Below the pieces are notes generated by a model. That model was given only the letters and a program-made list of their open reading frames with translations, searched no databases and was not told the origin of the DNA. Of a DNA stretch of 5,191 nucleotides, positions 1 to 5,191 are shown piece by piece. Both the position numbers and the translations under genes were made by a program. The DNA is taken from NCBI GenBank assembly GCA_030618325.1, contig JAUXDP010000230.1, forward strand, positions 1 to 5,191, read 5' to 3'. This DNA is from Methylococcaceae bacterium. GTDB taxonomy: Bacteria; Pseudomonadota; Gammaproteobacteria; Methylococcales; Methylomonadaceae. The first letter of the stretch is position 1, and every line of letters begins with the position of its first letter.

Positions 1-77
1 AGATAAGAATAAAACATTCAGCCGATTTTTATGCTCAGTTCTTGTATTTGTAGTCATAGACTTTTTGCAGGAGTCTT

Positions 78-161
78 ATGGAAGAATATCTAGATGCAAA
101 CAGTTCCAGATCATACGCAGTAATTGTTGAAAATCAAAGAAAGCTAGGCTTTCGCCTCTAG
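78..161 (+). CDS. Doubtful 27-codon ORF
   Basis: The ATG at 78 follows GCAGGAG with a 4-base gap and opens a frame of 27 codons (MEEYLDANSSRSYAVIVENQ and seven more) ending in TAG. The frame stays open for a further 33 codons after that stop. I recognise no family. The hairpin at 139-153 lies inside it. It may be a chance ORF, a true small protein or the remnant of a longer gene; nothing in the neighbourhood favours any of these. Confidence 0.15.
   Translation: MEEYLDANSSRSYAVIVENQRKLGFRL
129..153 (-). terminator. Possible terminator downstream of the cupin gene
   Basis: On the minus strand GAAAGC-CTA-GCTTTC (139-153) forms a perfect 6-bp stem, followed at once by the T-rich TTTGATTTT. It lies about 90 bases past the cupin stop, where the operon would be expected to end. 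The overlapping GGC-GAAA-GCC (147-156) is an alternative stem. The stem is short and the T-run is interrupted, so the call is tentative. Confidence 0.3.
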
Positions 162-244
162 TTCAGGGTATACATCAATGTACCAGGTCATTATTCTTTC
201 AACTTCGGCGAACAGATCAAATTTATTTCGTTAAAAATACCTTA

Positions 245-712
245 TCAATCTAAAGGCTCATAAGCCCGAATAAAAGCCAAAGCACCAGTTTGAGTGGTCA
301 CCAGTCCATGTATCGAGCCTTTTGGGGCAAAATGATAATCTCCTGCTGCCAAATGGATATCGCCAATCATTGCTTCCCCTTCCAGCATTAAACATTCTTC
401 ATCAGACATATGTTCGTGTGAGGGCAGGGTAGACCCAGGTGCCATTCTTAACAAATAGGATTGTATCTGGTCTTCAAAAATTTTACTGAGCACCTTTTTT
501 TCAACACCCGGTAATAGGGTGATCCATTCCCCTTGATCTGCTCTGACAGTCATTAAGTCAAAGGATTTTTTACCGCGAATGCGTGCCATCACACGGGATT
601 TAAGCTCAGAAGCTCTTGCTGTAGGTGGTGCGACAGGTGTTACCGCATCTGCCAAGACATTGGTAAGTTCATCTGGGATAATTTCTGCCACAATTTTTCC
701 TTGTTTAGCCAT
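245..712 (-). CDS. ChrR-like cupin protein, probable regulator of the adjacent sigma factor
   Basis: From the ATG at 712 this is a 155-residue cytoplasmic protein; starting at 727 would add five residues. Residues 20-46 (LADAVTPVAPPTARASELKS and the following helix) resemble the linker helix found after the zinc anti-sigma domain of ECF anti-sigma factors. Residues 52-155 form a cupin with metal ligands H99, H101 and E105 (SHEHMSDEE) and H135 (KGSIHG). Their spacing of 2, 4 and 30 equals that of the zinc ligands H141, H143, E147 and H177 that I recall for Rhodobacter ChrR. The N-terminal HxxxCxxC zinc anti-sigma domain of ChrR is absent; the only cysteine is C107. The start codon lies in the end of the sigma gene (ATGGCTAA overlap), so the two are co-translated. 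By position it should sense a signal and modulate the sigma factor. Without the usual inhibitory domain the mechanism is uncertain, and it could instead be a plain metal-binding cupin or enzyme. Confidence 0.85.
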   Translation of the reverse strand: MAKQGKIVAEIIPDELTNVLADAVTPVAPPTARASELKSRVMARIRGKKSFDLMTVRADQGEWITLLPGVEKKVLSKIFEDQIQSYLLRMAPGSTLPSHEHMSDEECLMLEGEAMIGDIHLAAGDYHFAPKGSIHGLVTTQTGALAFIRAYEPLD

Positions 713-1352
713 GATGTTTCTCCCCATTGGAAGAGTAACAATATTGCAAAGACAATTCTGCTTTCAGCTCAATTAAACTCCGGCGAATATGGCTTTTAAC
801 CGTACCCAACGGCATGTCGATAAAATCAGCTATTTCCTGATAAGTCATGCCTCGAAAAAAAGCCAGCGATAATAGTTGCCGTTGTACTGATGAAAGTTTT
901 TGCAATGCTTGATTAATGGATGAATGTTGTTGAGTGTTTGATAAGAGATATTCTGGGCTGGAAACGAAACTCATTAATTCGGAACATTCGCTTTCCGAAA
1001 TTTCTGGACTGGATTGTTGTCGTTTTCGGATACGATCAATTGCCCTGCTGCGGCAAATGGTCAACAACCAGGCCATGATGGAACCTTTCTCAGTCCGGTA
1101 ACGATCAGCCTGCTCCCATATTTGCAGATACACATCAGAAACAACCTCTTCCGCTTCCTCTGGTTTACCCGTTATACGAAGTGCCATCCCATATACACGA
1201 TTAATAGTCAGATCATAGAATTGACTTAAAGCATCTTCGTTTTGTTCCTGAATTTCTGCAAGACAGGTCGTAATGTCTTTTTCTATCAAAGGAACCTCAC
1301 CAGTCGATACAATTATACTATGTTCGCCTTCAGCCAATAGATTATTCATCAT
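705..1352 (-). CDS. ECF-type RNA polymerase sigma-70 factor
   Basis: This 215-residue protein has the two-domain ECF layout. Region 2 spans about 40-112 (ALSQFYDLTINRVYGMALRI, EEVVSDVYLQIWEQADRY, then AWLLTICRSRAIDRIRKRQ), covering core-polymerase and -10 contacts. A variable linker at 113-143 follows. Region 4 spans about 144-200, with the helix-turn-helix MTYQEIADFIDMPLGTVKSHIRR at 169-191 for -35 recognition. The last residues after 200 are short and show no extra domain. The ATG at 1352 is followed at once by a second ATG, and only a weak CAGG precedes them. A TTG at codon 22, preceded by GTGAGG, is a less likely alternative start. The gene overlaps the cupin gene by 8 bases, an arrangement typical of ECF sigma and anti-sigma pairs such as RpoE-ChrR. 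It probably controls a stress or metal-related regulon that may include the upstream genes; this is inferred from position. Confidence 0.92.
   Translation of the reverse strand: MMNNLLAEGEHSIIVSTGEVPLIEKDITTCLAEIQEQNEDALSQFYDLTINRVYGMALRITGKPEEAEEVVSDVYLQIWEQADRYRTEKGSIMAWLLTICRSRAIDRIRKRQQSSPEISESECSELMSFVSSPEYLLSNTQQHSSINQALQKLSSVQRQLLSLAFFRGMTYQEIADFIDMPLGTVKSHIRRSLIELKAELSLQYCYSSNGEKHHG
720..725 (-). promoter_or_regulatory. Ribosome binding site that decides the cupin start
   Basis: GGGGAG lies 7 bases before the ATG at 712. An earlier in-frame ATG at 727 overlaps this site and has no Shine-Dalgarno sequence of its own. The later ATG is therefore the better start, giving a protein 5 residues shorter. 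Confidence 0.7.
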
Positions 1353-1368
1353 GGGCTGCCTGGGTTAT

Positions 1369-1397
1369 TTTATCTGTTTTTCCAATCATTTGAACAA
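1369..1397 (-). promoter_or_regulatory. Possible promoter for the sigma factor/cupin pair
   Basis: TTGTTC (1392-1397) and GATAAA (1369-1374) are separated by 17 bases on the minus strand, in the 71-base gap before the sigma factor gene. They match a sigma-70 promoter only loosely, and AT-rich gaps give such matches by chance. The implied leader would be only about 10 bases. I did not see a clear ECF-type promoter in this gap. Confidence 0.2.
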
Positions 1398-1413
1398 TAC
1401 CTGAATAGAAACT

Positions 1414-1441
1414 AAAAAACAATCTAAGCATCAAAAATGCT
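1414..1441 (-). terminator. Weak terminator-like hairpin at the end of the HupE-like gene
   Basis: On the minus strand, AGCAT-TTTTG-ATGCT (1427-1441) forms a 5-bp stem over the last codons. A run of six T residues (1414-1419) follows after a 7-base gap. The stem is short and AT-rich and the T-run is displaced, so at best this would partly reduce read-through from the envelope genes into the sigma factor gene. Confidence 0.2.
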
Positions 1442-2548
1442 CAGATCAAATGCCCTTTGCAGGAACCAAGCCATCGCCAGAACTATAATAACTTGTGAAC
1501 CTGCATGCAAAATAACACGCTTATAAAACCAATAACTTCTCAATTGATAAGCTATGGGCAAAAATATTGACACAATTACTAGTTGCCCAATTTCAACACC
1601 GATATTAAAACCTAGTAGGGATGCTCCTAAACTAGCCGATGTTAAACCCAAATTAGTTAGGACACTGGCAAACCCAAAGCCGTGGATCAAACCAAACATA
1701 AATGCGACAAACCAGGCTCGCTCACTGAAAAAGGGATAGACGTTATTCACGGCAACTACAATTACTGAAAAGGCTATCGCCGACTCAACCAGTCTTGATG
1801 GCAAACTGACCAGTTGTAGAACAGCTAACAATAGAGTAATTGAATGGGCCAAGGTAAAAGCAGTCACTATTTTGCCCACTTGCCAGAGGGTATTGGTAAA
1901 GTGGTCGCTTTGTACCCAGCCTAGAGTTGTTTTTCTAACCACTGAAGGTAATAACAGGCAGAGCAAAAACAAAATGTGGTCATAACCAATCCAGATATGC
2001 CAAATGCCTTCCGTTACAAACTGACGAAATGTTTGCCATTGATTAGACCTGCTGAAATCGATTGTTATTTGTGGGTTCTCGGGACTTAACACTATAAATT
2101 TGCTGTTATCCCCATTGCTTATTTGTACTAACCCTCGATGAGTAGGGTCGAGATCAAATAGTAATTGATATTCAACGGTAAGCTGGTCGATGTTCGAAGA
2201 ACACCTCATATTAAAATTTAATACCGCATAAGCGCCATCTGAATGATGGTCAACCTGTAAGAGACCTGATTTCCGGATACATTCATCGGGGCCATTATTA
2301 ACCTGTAAACGGGAAAATGCGTAGTTTTTAATTTCCTGAAATCGAGTCCGAAGTTCAGACCAGGTGATTGCTCCATCTGCATCAACGTCCAGAGCCAACG
2401 CATATTCCAAATCCCTTAAAGCAATATCCCAACGACCCACAATGGTCTCATTAGTTACCGCTAAATTAATAAAGCTATCACTGGATTTATGACTCCAGAC
2501 AAGCGGTGATATCAGCATTAACAAAAAGAGCAAAAGTTTAGAATTCAT
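1424..2548 (-). CDS. HupE/UreJ-like membrane protein with EF-hand-bearing secreted N-terminal domain
   Basis: This 374-residue protein has two parts. Residues 1-19 are a signal peptide (LLLFLLMLISPLVWS core), followed by an exported domain to about 175. That domain carries a textbook EF-hand loop, DVDADGAITWSE, at 54-65, with acidic residues at positions 1, 3, 5 and 12, Gly at 6 and Ile at 8. C90 and C116 may form a disulphide. Residues 180-365 form about six membrane segments (near 184-204, 223-247, 254-272, 278-299, 308-334, 346-364). This part has HupE/UreJ-type motifs: H184-x5-D190-H191 (HIWIGYDH), FTLAHSITLLLA around H235, FGLIHGFGFA at 285-294 and NIGVEIGQL at 315-323. HupE of rhizobia is a nickel permease and uses an Hx5DH motif, so a divalent-metal role is possible here, but neither hydrogenase nor urease genes are in the window. 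The gene overlaps the TPR gene by 11 bases. The family call is firm; the substrate is unknown. Confidence 0.9.
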   Translation of the reverse strand: MNSKLLLFLLMLISPLVWSHKSSDSFINLAVTNETIVGRWDIALRDLEYALALDVDADGAITWSELRTRFQEIKNYAFSRLQVNNGPDECIRKSGLLQVDHHSDGAYAVLNFNMRCSSNIDQLTVEYQLLFDLDPTHRGLVQISNGDNSKFIVLSPENPQITIDFSRSNQWQTFRQFVTEGIWHIWIGYDHILFLLCLLLPSVVRKTTLGWVQSDHFTNTLWQVGKIVTAFTLAHSITLLLAVLQLVSLPSRLVESAIAFSVIVVAVNNVYPFFSERAWFVAFMFGLIHGFGFASVLTNLGLTSASLGASLLGFNIGVEIGQLVIVSIFLPIAYQLRSYWFYKRVILHAGSQVIIVLAMAWFLQRAFDLSIFDA

Positions 2549-3728
2549 AGCCCTTACTCCTTTGTGTCGCCAAGATTTGTTTTATCAACACATCCTCTGT
2601 GCCTTGTTCGCTTAGCCAATGTTTAACCTTTTGAATCATTTCGCTATCATTGGCTGCTATTGCTGATTGCAACAGGATATAAGTATCGGCCGACTCACGC
2701 TGAAACTGCCAGTTTTGTCTGGCTAATTGCAGGGCGGTTTGTGGTTGATTTAGCAAAAGCAACCTAAATCTTGCTTCATCCCCCTTATGCAAACTTGAAC
2801 CTCTGTTTCGATTTGCCTCGAAGCGTTCATTTAACAAAGCAATGTGGTTAGACAGTTGCTCTGAAAGAGTCATTTGTTCAGCTAATGCTAAACGCAGCAA
2901 CAACGAATCAATTCTGGTTTCAGAAGCTATCAACTTAATCACATCATGGGGGCGATGCTGTTGCAGTAAAAAATCGGCATAAACTCTTAATAAATAATTA
3001 TCTCTGACACCGATTTTCAATGCCGATTGAAAATGTTGATCAGCGGCGTTAAAGTATCCCAATCGCCAGGCATTTTCTGCCAGGGATGTCCATGCCCAGA
3101 CATTTTGTTTTTCGGGCATCGAAGCAGTAGTAGATAAAATCTGATGTACTAATTTATAGGTAATTTCTGCATTTCCGCTAAGGCTTGCTGGTGTGCTTTG
3201 ACAGACCAGAGCAAGAAACATAGATGAGCGGCGCATTAACTGTCGACAATGTTGTATTGCTAACGGGTAATTTCCCTGTACAGTAGCAATGGTGGCCTTA
3301 ATTAAATTGGCCTGAACATGGCCGGGCTGCACGTTGAGAATTTGATCTAAATCTTCGATTGCCCCTTTAAAATCATGTGCATTTTGCCGAATAACTGCAC
3401 GCATAATCAAAGCTTGCGATGATTGTTGAGGCTTTTGCCACCAGGGATTTAATATCGCTTGTGCATAACCCATATAACGTGGGTCAGCCTGAGTTTTGGC
3501 TAAATCAATATAGTGTTGAGCCAATTGACTGGCCGGTGACCAATCGTTTGGATGACTTTTAATCTGGGTTTTAAGTTGCTTAATCTTGGCACTGGATTCA
3601 GATTGAAAAAGCTGCCCAGGTAGACGTTCAAGAACCTGATTGTCATATTCAGGTATAAACGGTTTGGCCTGTATTGTTTCCAATATCGCTAATAAAAGTA
3701 TCAACAAAAGGTTCTGGGATGCGTTCAT
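2538..3728 (-). CDS. Exported tetratricopeptide-repeat protein
   Basis: This is a 396-residue protein. It starts with a short polar segment, a hydrophobic run (LLLILLLAILETIQA, residues 7-21) and a plausible signal-peptidase site after residue 21, so it is probably periplasmic. A possible helical repeat comes first at about 60-95. Clearer TPR-like pairs follow at about 102-135 (LIMRAVIRQNAHDFKGAIED, ending in a P135-G136 turn), 137-166 (ANLIKATIATVQGNYPLAIQH) and 210-240 (WTSLAENAWRLGYFNAADQHF). More degenerate helices run to about 360, with a GDEARFRLLL block at 316-325. C161 and C176 could form a disulphide in the periplasm. TPR proteins usually act as protein-binding scaffolds; no catalytic motif is visible. 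The stop lies inside the start of the HupE-like gene, and DUF4331 is immediately upstream, so the three products probably act together. The specific partner is unknown. Confidence 0.88.
   Translation of the reverse strand: MNASQNLLLILLLAILETIQAKPFIPEYDNQVLERLPGQLFQSESSAKIKQLKTQIKSHPNDWSPASQLAQHYIDLAKTQADPRYMGYAQAILNPWWQKPQQSSQALIMRAVIRQNAHDFKGAIEDLDQILNVQPGHVQANLIKATIATVQGNYPLAIQHCRQLMRRSSMFLALVCQSTPASLSGNAEITYKLVHQILSTTASMPEKQNVWAWTSLAENAWRLGYFNAADQHFQSALKIGVRDNYLLRVYADFLLQQHRPHDVIKLIASETRIDSLLLRLALAEQMTLSEQLSNHIALLNERFEANRNRGSSLHKGDEARFRLLLLNQPQTALQLARQNWQFQRESADTYILLQSAIAANDSEMIQKVKHWLSEQGTEDVLIKQILATQRSKGYEF
2557..2563 (-). promoter_or_regulatory. Strong ribosome binding site of the HupE-like gene
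   Basis: AAAGGAG lies 8 bases before the ATG at 2548 and within the last codons of the TPR gene. A good site inside the upstream coding sequence, with an 11-base overlap of the two genes, fits translational coupling and fixes the start of the HupE-like protein. Confidence 0.75.
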
Positions 3729-3736
3729 GATATTTT

Positions 3737-3740
3737 CTCC
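3737..3740 (-). promoter_or_regulatory. Ribosome binding site of the TPR gene
   Basis: GGAG lies 8 bases before the ATG at 3728, inside the longer AGGTGGAG. It supports that ATG as the start. The last bases of the ACCTTAAGGT palindrome reach its upstream side, so structure there could affect access to the site. Confidence 0.7.
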
Positions 3741-3749
3741 ACCTTAAGG

Positions 3750-3792
3750 TTGCTTCTGGTAGCCACAATTGAATACAAGCTACCAGAAGCAA
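3750..3792 (-). repeat. Perfect 14-bp inverted repeat (stem-loop) between the DUF4331 and TPR genes
   Basis: The arms at 3750-3763 and 3779-3792 (TTGCTTCTGGTAGC on the minus strand) are exact reverse complements separated by 15 bases. The minus-strand transcript would form this hairpin just after the DUF4331 stop and about 10 bases before the TPR gene's ribosome binding site. No U-run follows on either strand, so it is not a standard intrinsic terminator. A 10-base palindrome, ACCTTAAGGT (3741-3750), abuts it on the TPR side. Likely roles, by inference, are an mRNA stabilising or processing element that sets a different expression level for DUF4331 and the downstream genes, or a protein-binding operator. 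Confidence 0.75.
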
Positions 3793-3802
3793 TAATCACA
3801 AA

Positions 3803-5191
3803 TTAAGGACAAATCCCTGTGCAACCGGGCTCACCAGCATCAATATGACGACTTTCCACACCAGAATGAGCCAATCCGACATAAGGGAAAGTTTCCCGAT
3901 AGGGCACATCATTCTTATTTACACCATCACCGACGCGATTATGAGGAAATCCGTTAAATTCATCGCCAGCTAGAATACCGATGACGACGCGGGTGGTAAT
4001 ATCGACGACATCATCAGAAACACGTCGACCATTGGGAAAACCAGCTTGATCAGCAGCCAATAATCCTAACCGACTACGTTGCGCCTTGGGTGTTGCTGGA
4101 ACGCCCGTGTTCAACCGTAATAGATCAGCAACGGGCCCTGTTGGTGTTCCTTCTGCGGCAATGGGAGGTAAATACTGCACTAAAGGTAATAGGTCAGTAC
4201 GTGGTGCATCGGGTACTGGTAGAACTCCAGGACTGATGGTATCGTATAAAGCATTAAGCACACGGGGCAATACTGGATCAAGAAAAAAATCAGCAAACTG
4301 AGCATCTTTTTTAGGCTTACTCATACTGAATTTATCTTTTGAAGCGATACCTATCAACAATTCATTGATCAATGGATTCGCCATGCGTTGAATTTGCACT
4401 GTCCTCCTAGACGTATAAGCATCGCGCCCCGGTTTTCTGGACAAAACTTTCACTTTAGGCCTAGAAGTAGTCGCCCAAACACCAATGGTCGCTTCCGGTT
4501 CTGTCGATTCATGCTGCTTTCCATCTTGGGTGATCATGGAAATTGGCACTTCTATCGCGATAGTATTGACATTGAATCCAGCAATATCATCTGGAGCAAA
4601 ATTCAACTGGTCATTGCCATCCTGATCATTGCTTAACACACCAGGTACTCCTGTTGCAAAAGCTTCAGTTCTTAAATTAAATGAGTCAAAAACAGCACCC
4701 AAATCAATGTAGAAGGGATCATCTACAGTTCCTGCAAAAACTTTAATACCGTGATCGAGTTGATAAATGCCTTGTTCTGTTAAGTCCGCATAATCCGGCA
4801 TCGTCCTGGGTCCAACATTGCTGGGTACGGCGAAAAGATTAAGCCGCTTGGTTAGTTTTTTGCTATGCCTATGCCATCCTTTATGATATTTCACCATGGT
4901 CACGTCATATTGTTGGCTCAAATTTAGCCCTTCAGATCCAGGGCCATCCAATGCAGTAATTGCCGGGGGAACAATAGGTGTCCCTGGAAGTACGGGCAGA
5001 GGTGAATTTGGAGGCGCCACTAAACCATTTCCTGCGCCAACCAGGCCGACAAAAACTCCGGGCAAACGGAAATCAGTTTTAAAACGAAAATTAAAACTGA
5101 TGTCTTTTACCGCATCATGGTTATTATCAATATTAATGGTATAGCGGATTTCTGGATCAAACGGAAAGCGTGTTGGTCCATTGGATGGTTC
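3803..5191 (-). CDS. DUF4331 domain-containing protein, N-terminus cut by the window edge
   Basis: The visible part is 462 residues ending in TAA. The frame stays open to the right edge, so the true start and any signal peptide lie outside. An internal TTG at 5065 could be mistaken for a start, but the 42 codons before it read as good family sequence (FPFDPEIRYTINIDNN, then a FNFRFKT strand), so it is not one. Family-typical blocks follow in order (visible numbering): NVGPRTMPDYADL near 125, VFAGTVDDPFYIDLGAVFD near 151, AGFNVNTIAIEVP near 204, IGVWATTSRPKVKVLSR near 236, IQRMANPLINELLIG near 267, and FPNGRRVSDDVVDI near 385. Oddities are a Pro/Gly-rich stretch at about 48-86, a cluster HKGWHRH at 103-109, and only two cysteines, both in the last six residues (C457, C461). 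DUF4331 proteins are generally predicted to be exported and have no established biochemical role that I know of. It is the first visible gene of the minus-strand cluster, 74 bases before the TPR gene. The family call is strong; the function is unknown. Confidence 0.93.
   Translation of the reverse strand, partial: EPSNGPTRFPFDPEIRYTINIDNNHDAVKDISFNFRFKTDFRLPGVFVGLVGAGNGLVAPPNSPLPVLPGTPIVPPAITALDGPGSEGLNLSQQYDVTMVKYHKGWHRHSKKLTKRLNLFAVPSNVGPRTMPDYADLTEQGIYQLDHGIKVFAGTVDDPFYIDLGAVFDSFNLRTEAFATGVPGVLSNDQDGNDQLNFAPDDIAGFNVNTIAIEVPISMITQDGKQHESTEPEATIGVWATTSRPKVKVLSRKPGRDAYTSRRTVQIQRMANPLINELLIGIASKDKFSMSKPKKDAQFADFFLDPVLPRVLNALYDTISPGVLPVPDAPRTDLLPLVQYLPPIAAEGTPTGPVADLLRLNTGVPATPKAQRSRLGLLAADQAGFPNGRRVSDDVVDITTRVVIGILAGDEFNGFPHNRVGDGVNKNDVPYRETFPYVGLAHSGVESRHIDAGEPGCTGICP

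Noticed and set aside
579..1229. Plus-strand ORFs opposite the cupin and sigma genes
   Set aside because: They are antisense to clearly recognisable proteins, and the translations are low in protein-like pattern.
2218..2403. Minus-strand 61-codon ORF in another frame of the HupE-like gene
   Set aside because: It lies wholly inside the better supported gene in a different frame and has no recognisable motif.
1424..2548. Assignment as a hydrogenase or urease accessory nickel permease
   Set aside because: No hydrogenase, urease or other nickel enzyme gene is present, so only the fold-level HupE/UreJ name is supported.
3750..3792. Intrinsic terminator after the DUF4331 gene
   Set aside because: The stem is strong but no T-run follows it on the minus strand; the following bases are AACCTTAAGG or similar, leading into a ribosome site.
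3741..3792. Insertion-sequence end or recombination site
   Set aside because: There is no transposase, target duplication or second copy in the window; the repeat fits a simple intercistronic hairpin.
4086..4636. Plus-strand ORFs of 71 and 82 codons opposite the DUF4331 gene
   Set aside because: They lie antisense to a well-conserved coding region, have no family resemblance and are composition shadows.
3803..5065. Complete 420-residue gene starting at the TTG at 5065
   Set aside because: The frame is open upstream to the window edge, and those 42 codons match the DUF4331 family, so the gene is partial and starts outside.

Overview
The window looks like part of a proteobacterial chromosome, most likely gammaproteobacterial. 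DNA composition is moderate to AT-rich, Shine-Dalgarno sites are ordinary, and genes are tightly packed. The taxonomic guess rests on composition and protein style only. There is no rRNA, tRNA, insertion sequence, CRISPR array or phage gene.

Five genes lie head to tail on the minus strand, in transcription order from the right edge. (1) A DUF4331 family protein (3803 to the edge) whose N-terminus lies outside the window. (2) An exported tetratricopeptide-repeat (TPR) protein (2538-3728). (3) A HupE/UreJ-type membrane protein with a secreted N-terminal domain carrying a canonical EF-hand loop (1424-2548). (4) An ECF-type sigma-70 factor (705-1352). (5) A small ChrR-like cupin (245-712). Genes 2/3 and 4/5 overlap by 11 and 8 bases, so each pair is probably translationally coupled. 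Genes 1/2 and 3/4 are separated by 74 and 71 bases. The first of these gaps holds a perfect 14-bp stem-loop.

The first three genes look like an envelope module: a presumably secreted beta-rich DUF4331 protein, a periplasmic TPR scaffold, and a polytopic membrane protein related to nickel permeases. The last two look like a regulatory module: a sigma factor and a zinc-type cupin resembling the C-terminal half of the anti-sigma factor ChrR. The cupin lacks the N-terminal zinc anti-sigma domain, so how the sigma factor is held inactive is an open question. The reading that the sigma/cupin pair controls the envelope module is an inference from gene order. No shared ECF promoter could be recognised, because the main operon promoter lies beyond the right edge.

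Positions 1-244 hold no convincing gene. They contain a small hairpin that may end the operon on the minus strand, and a 27-codon plus-strand ORF with a Shine-Dalgarno-like sequence that is probably not real.
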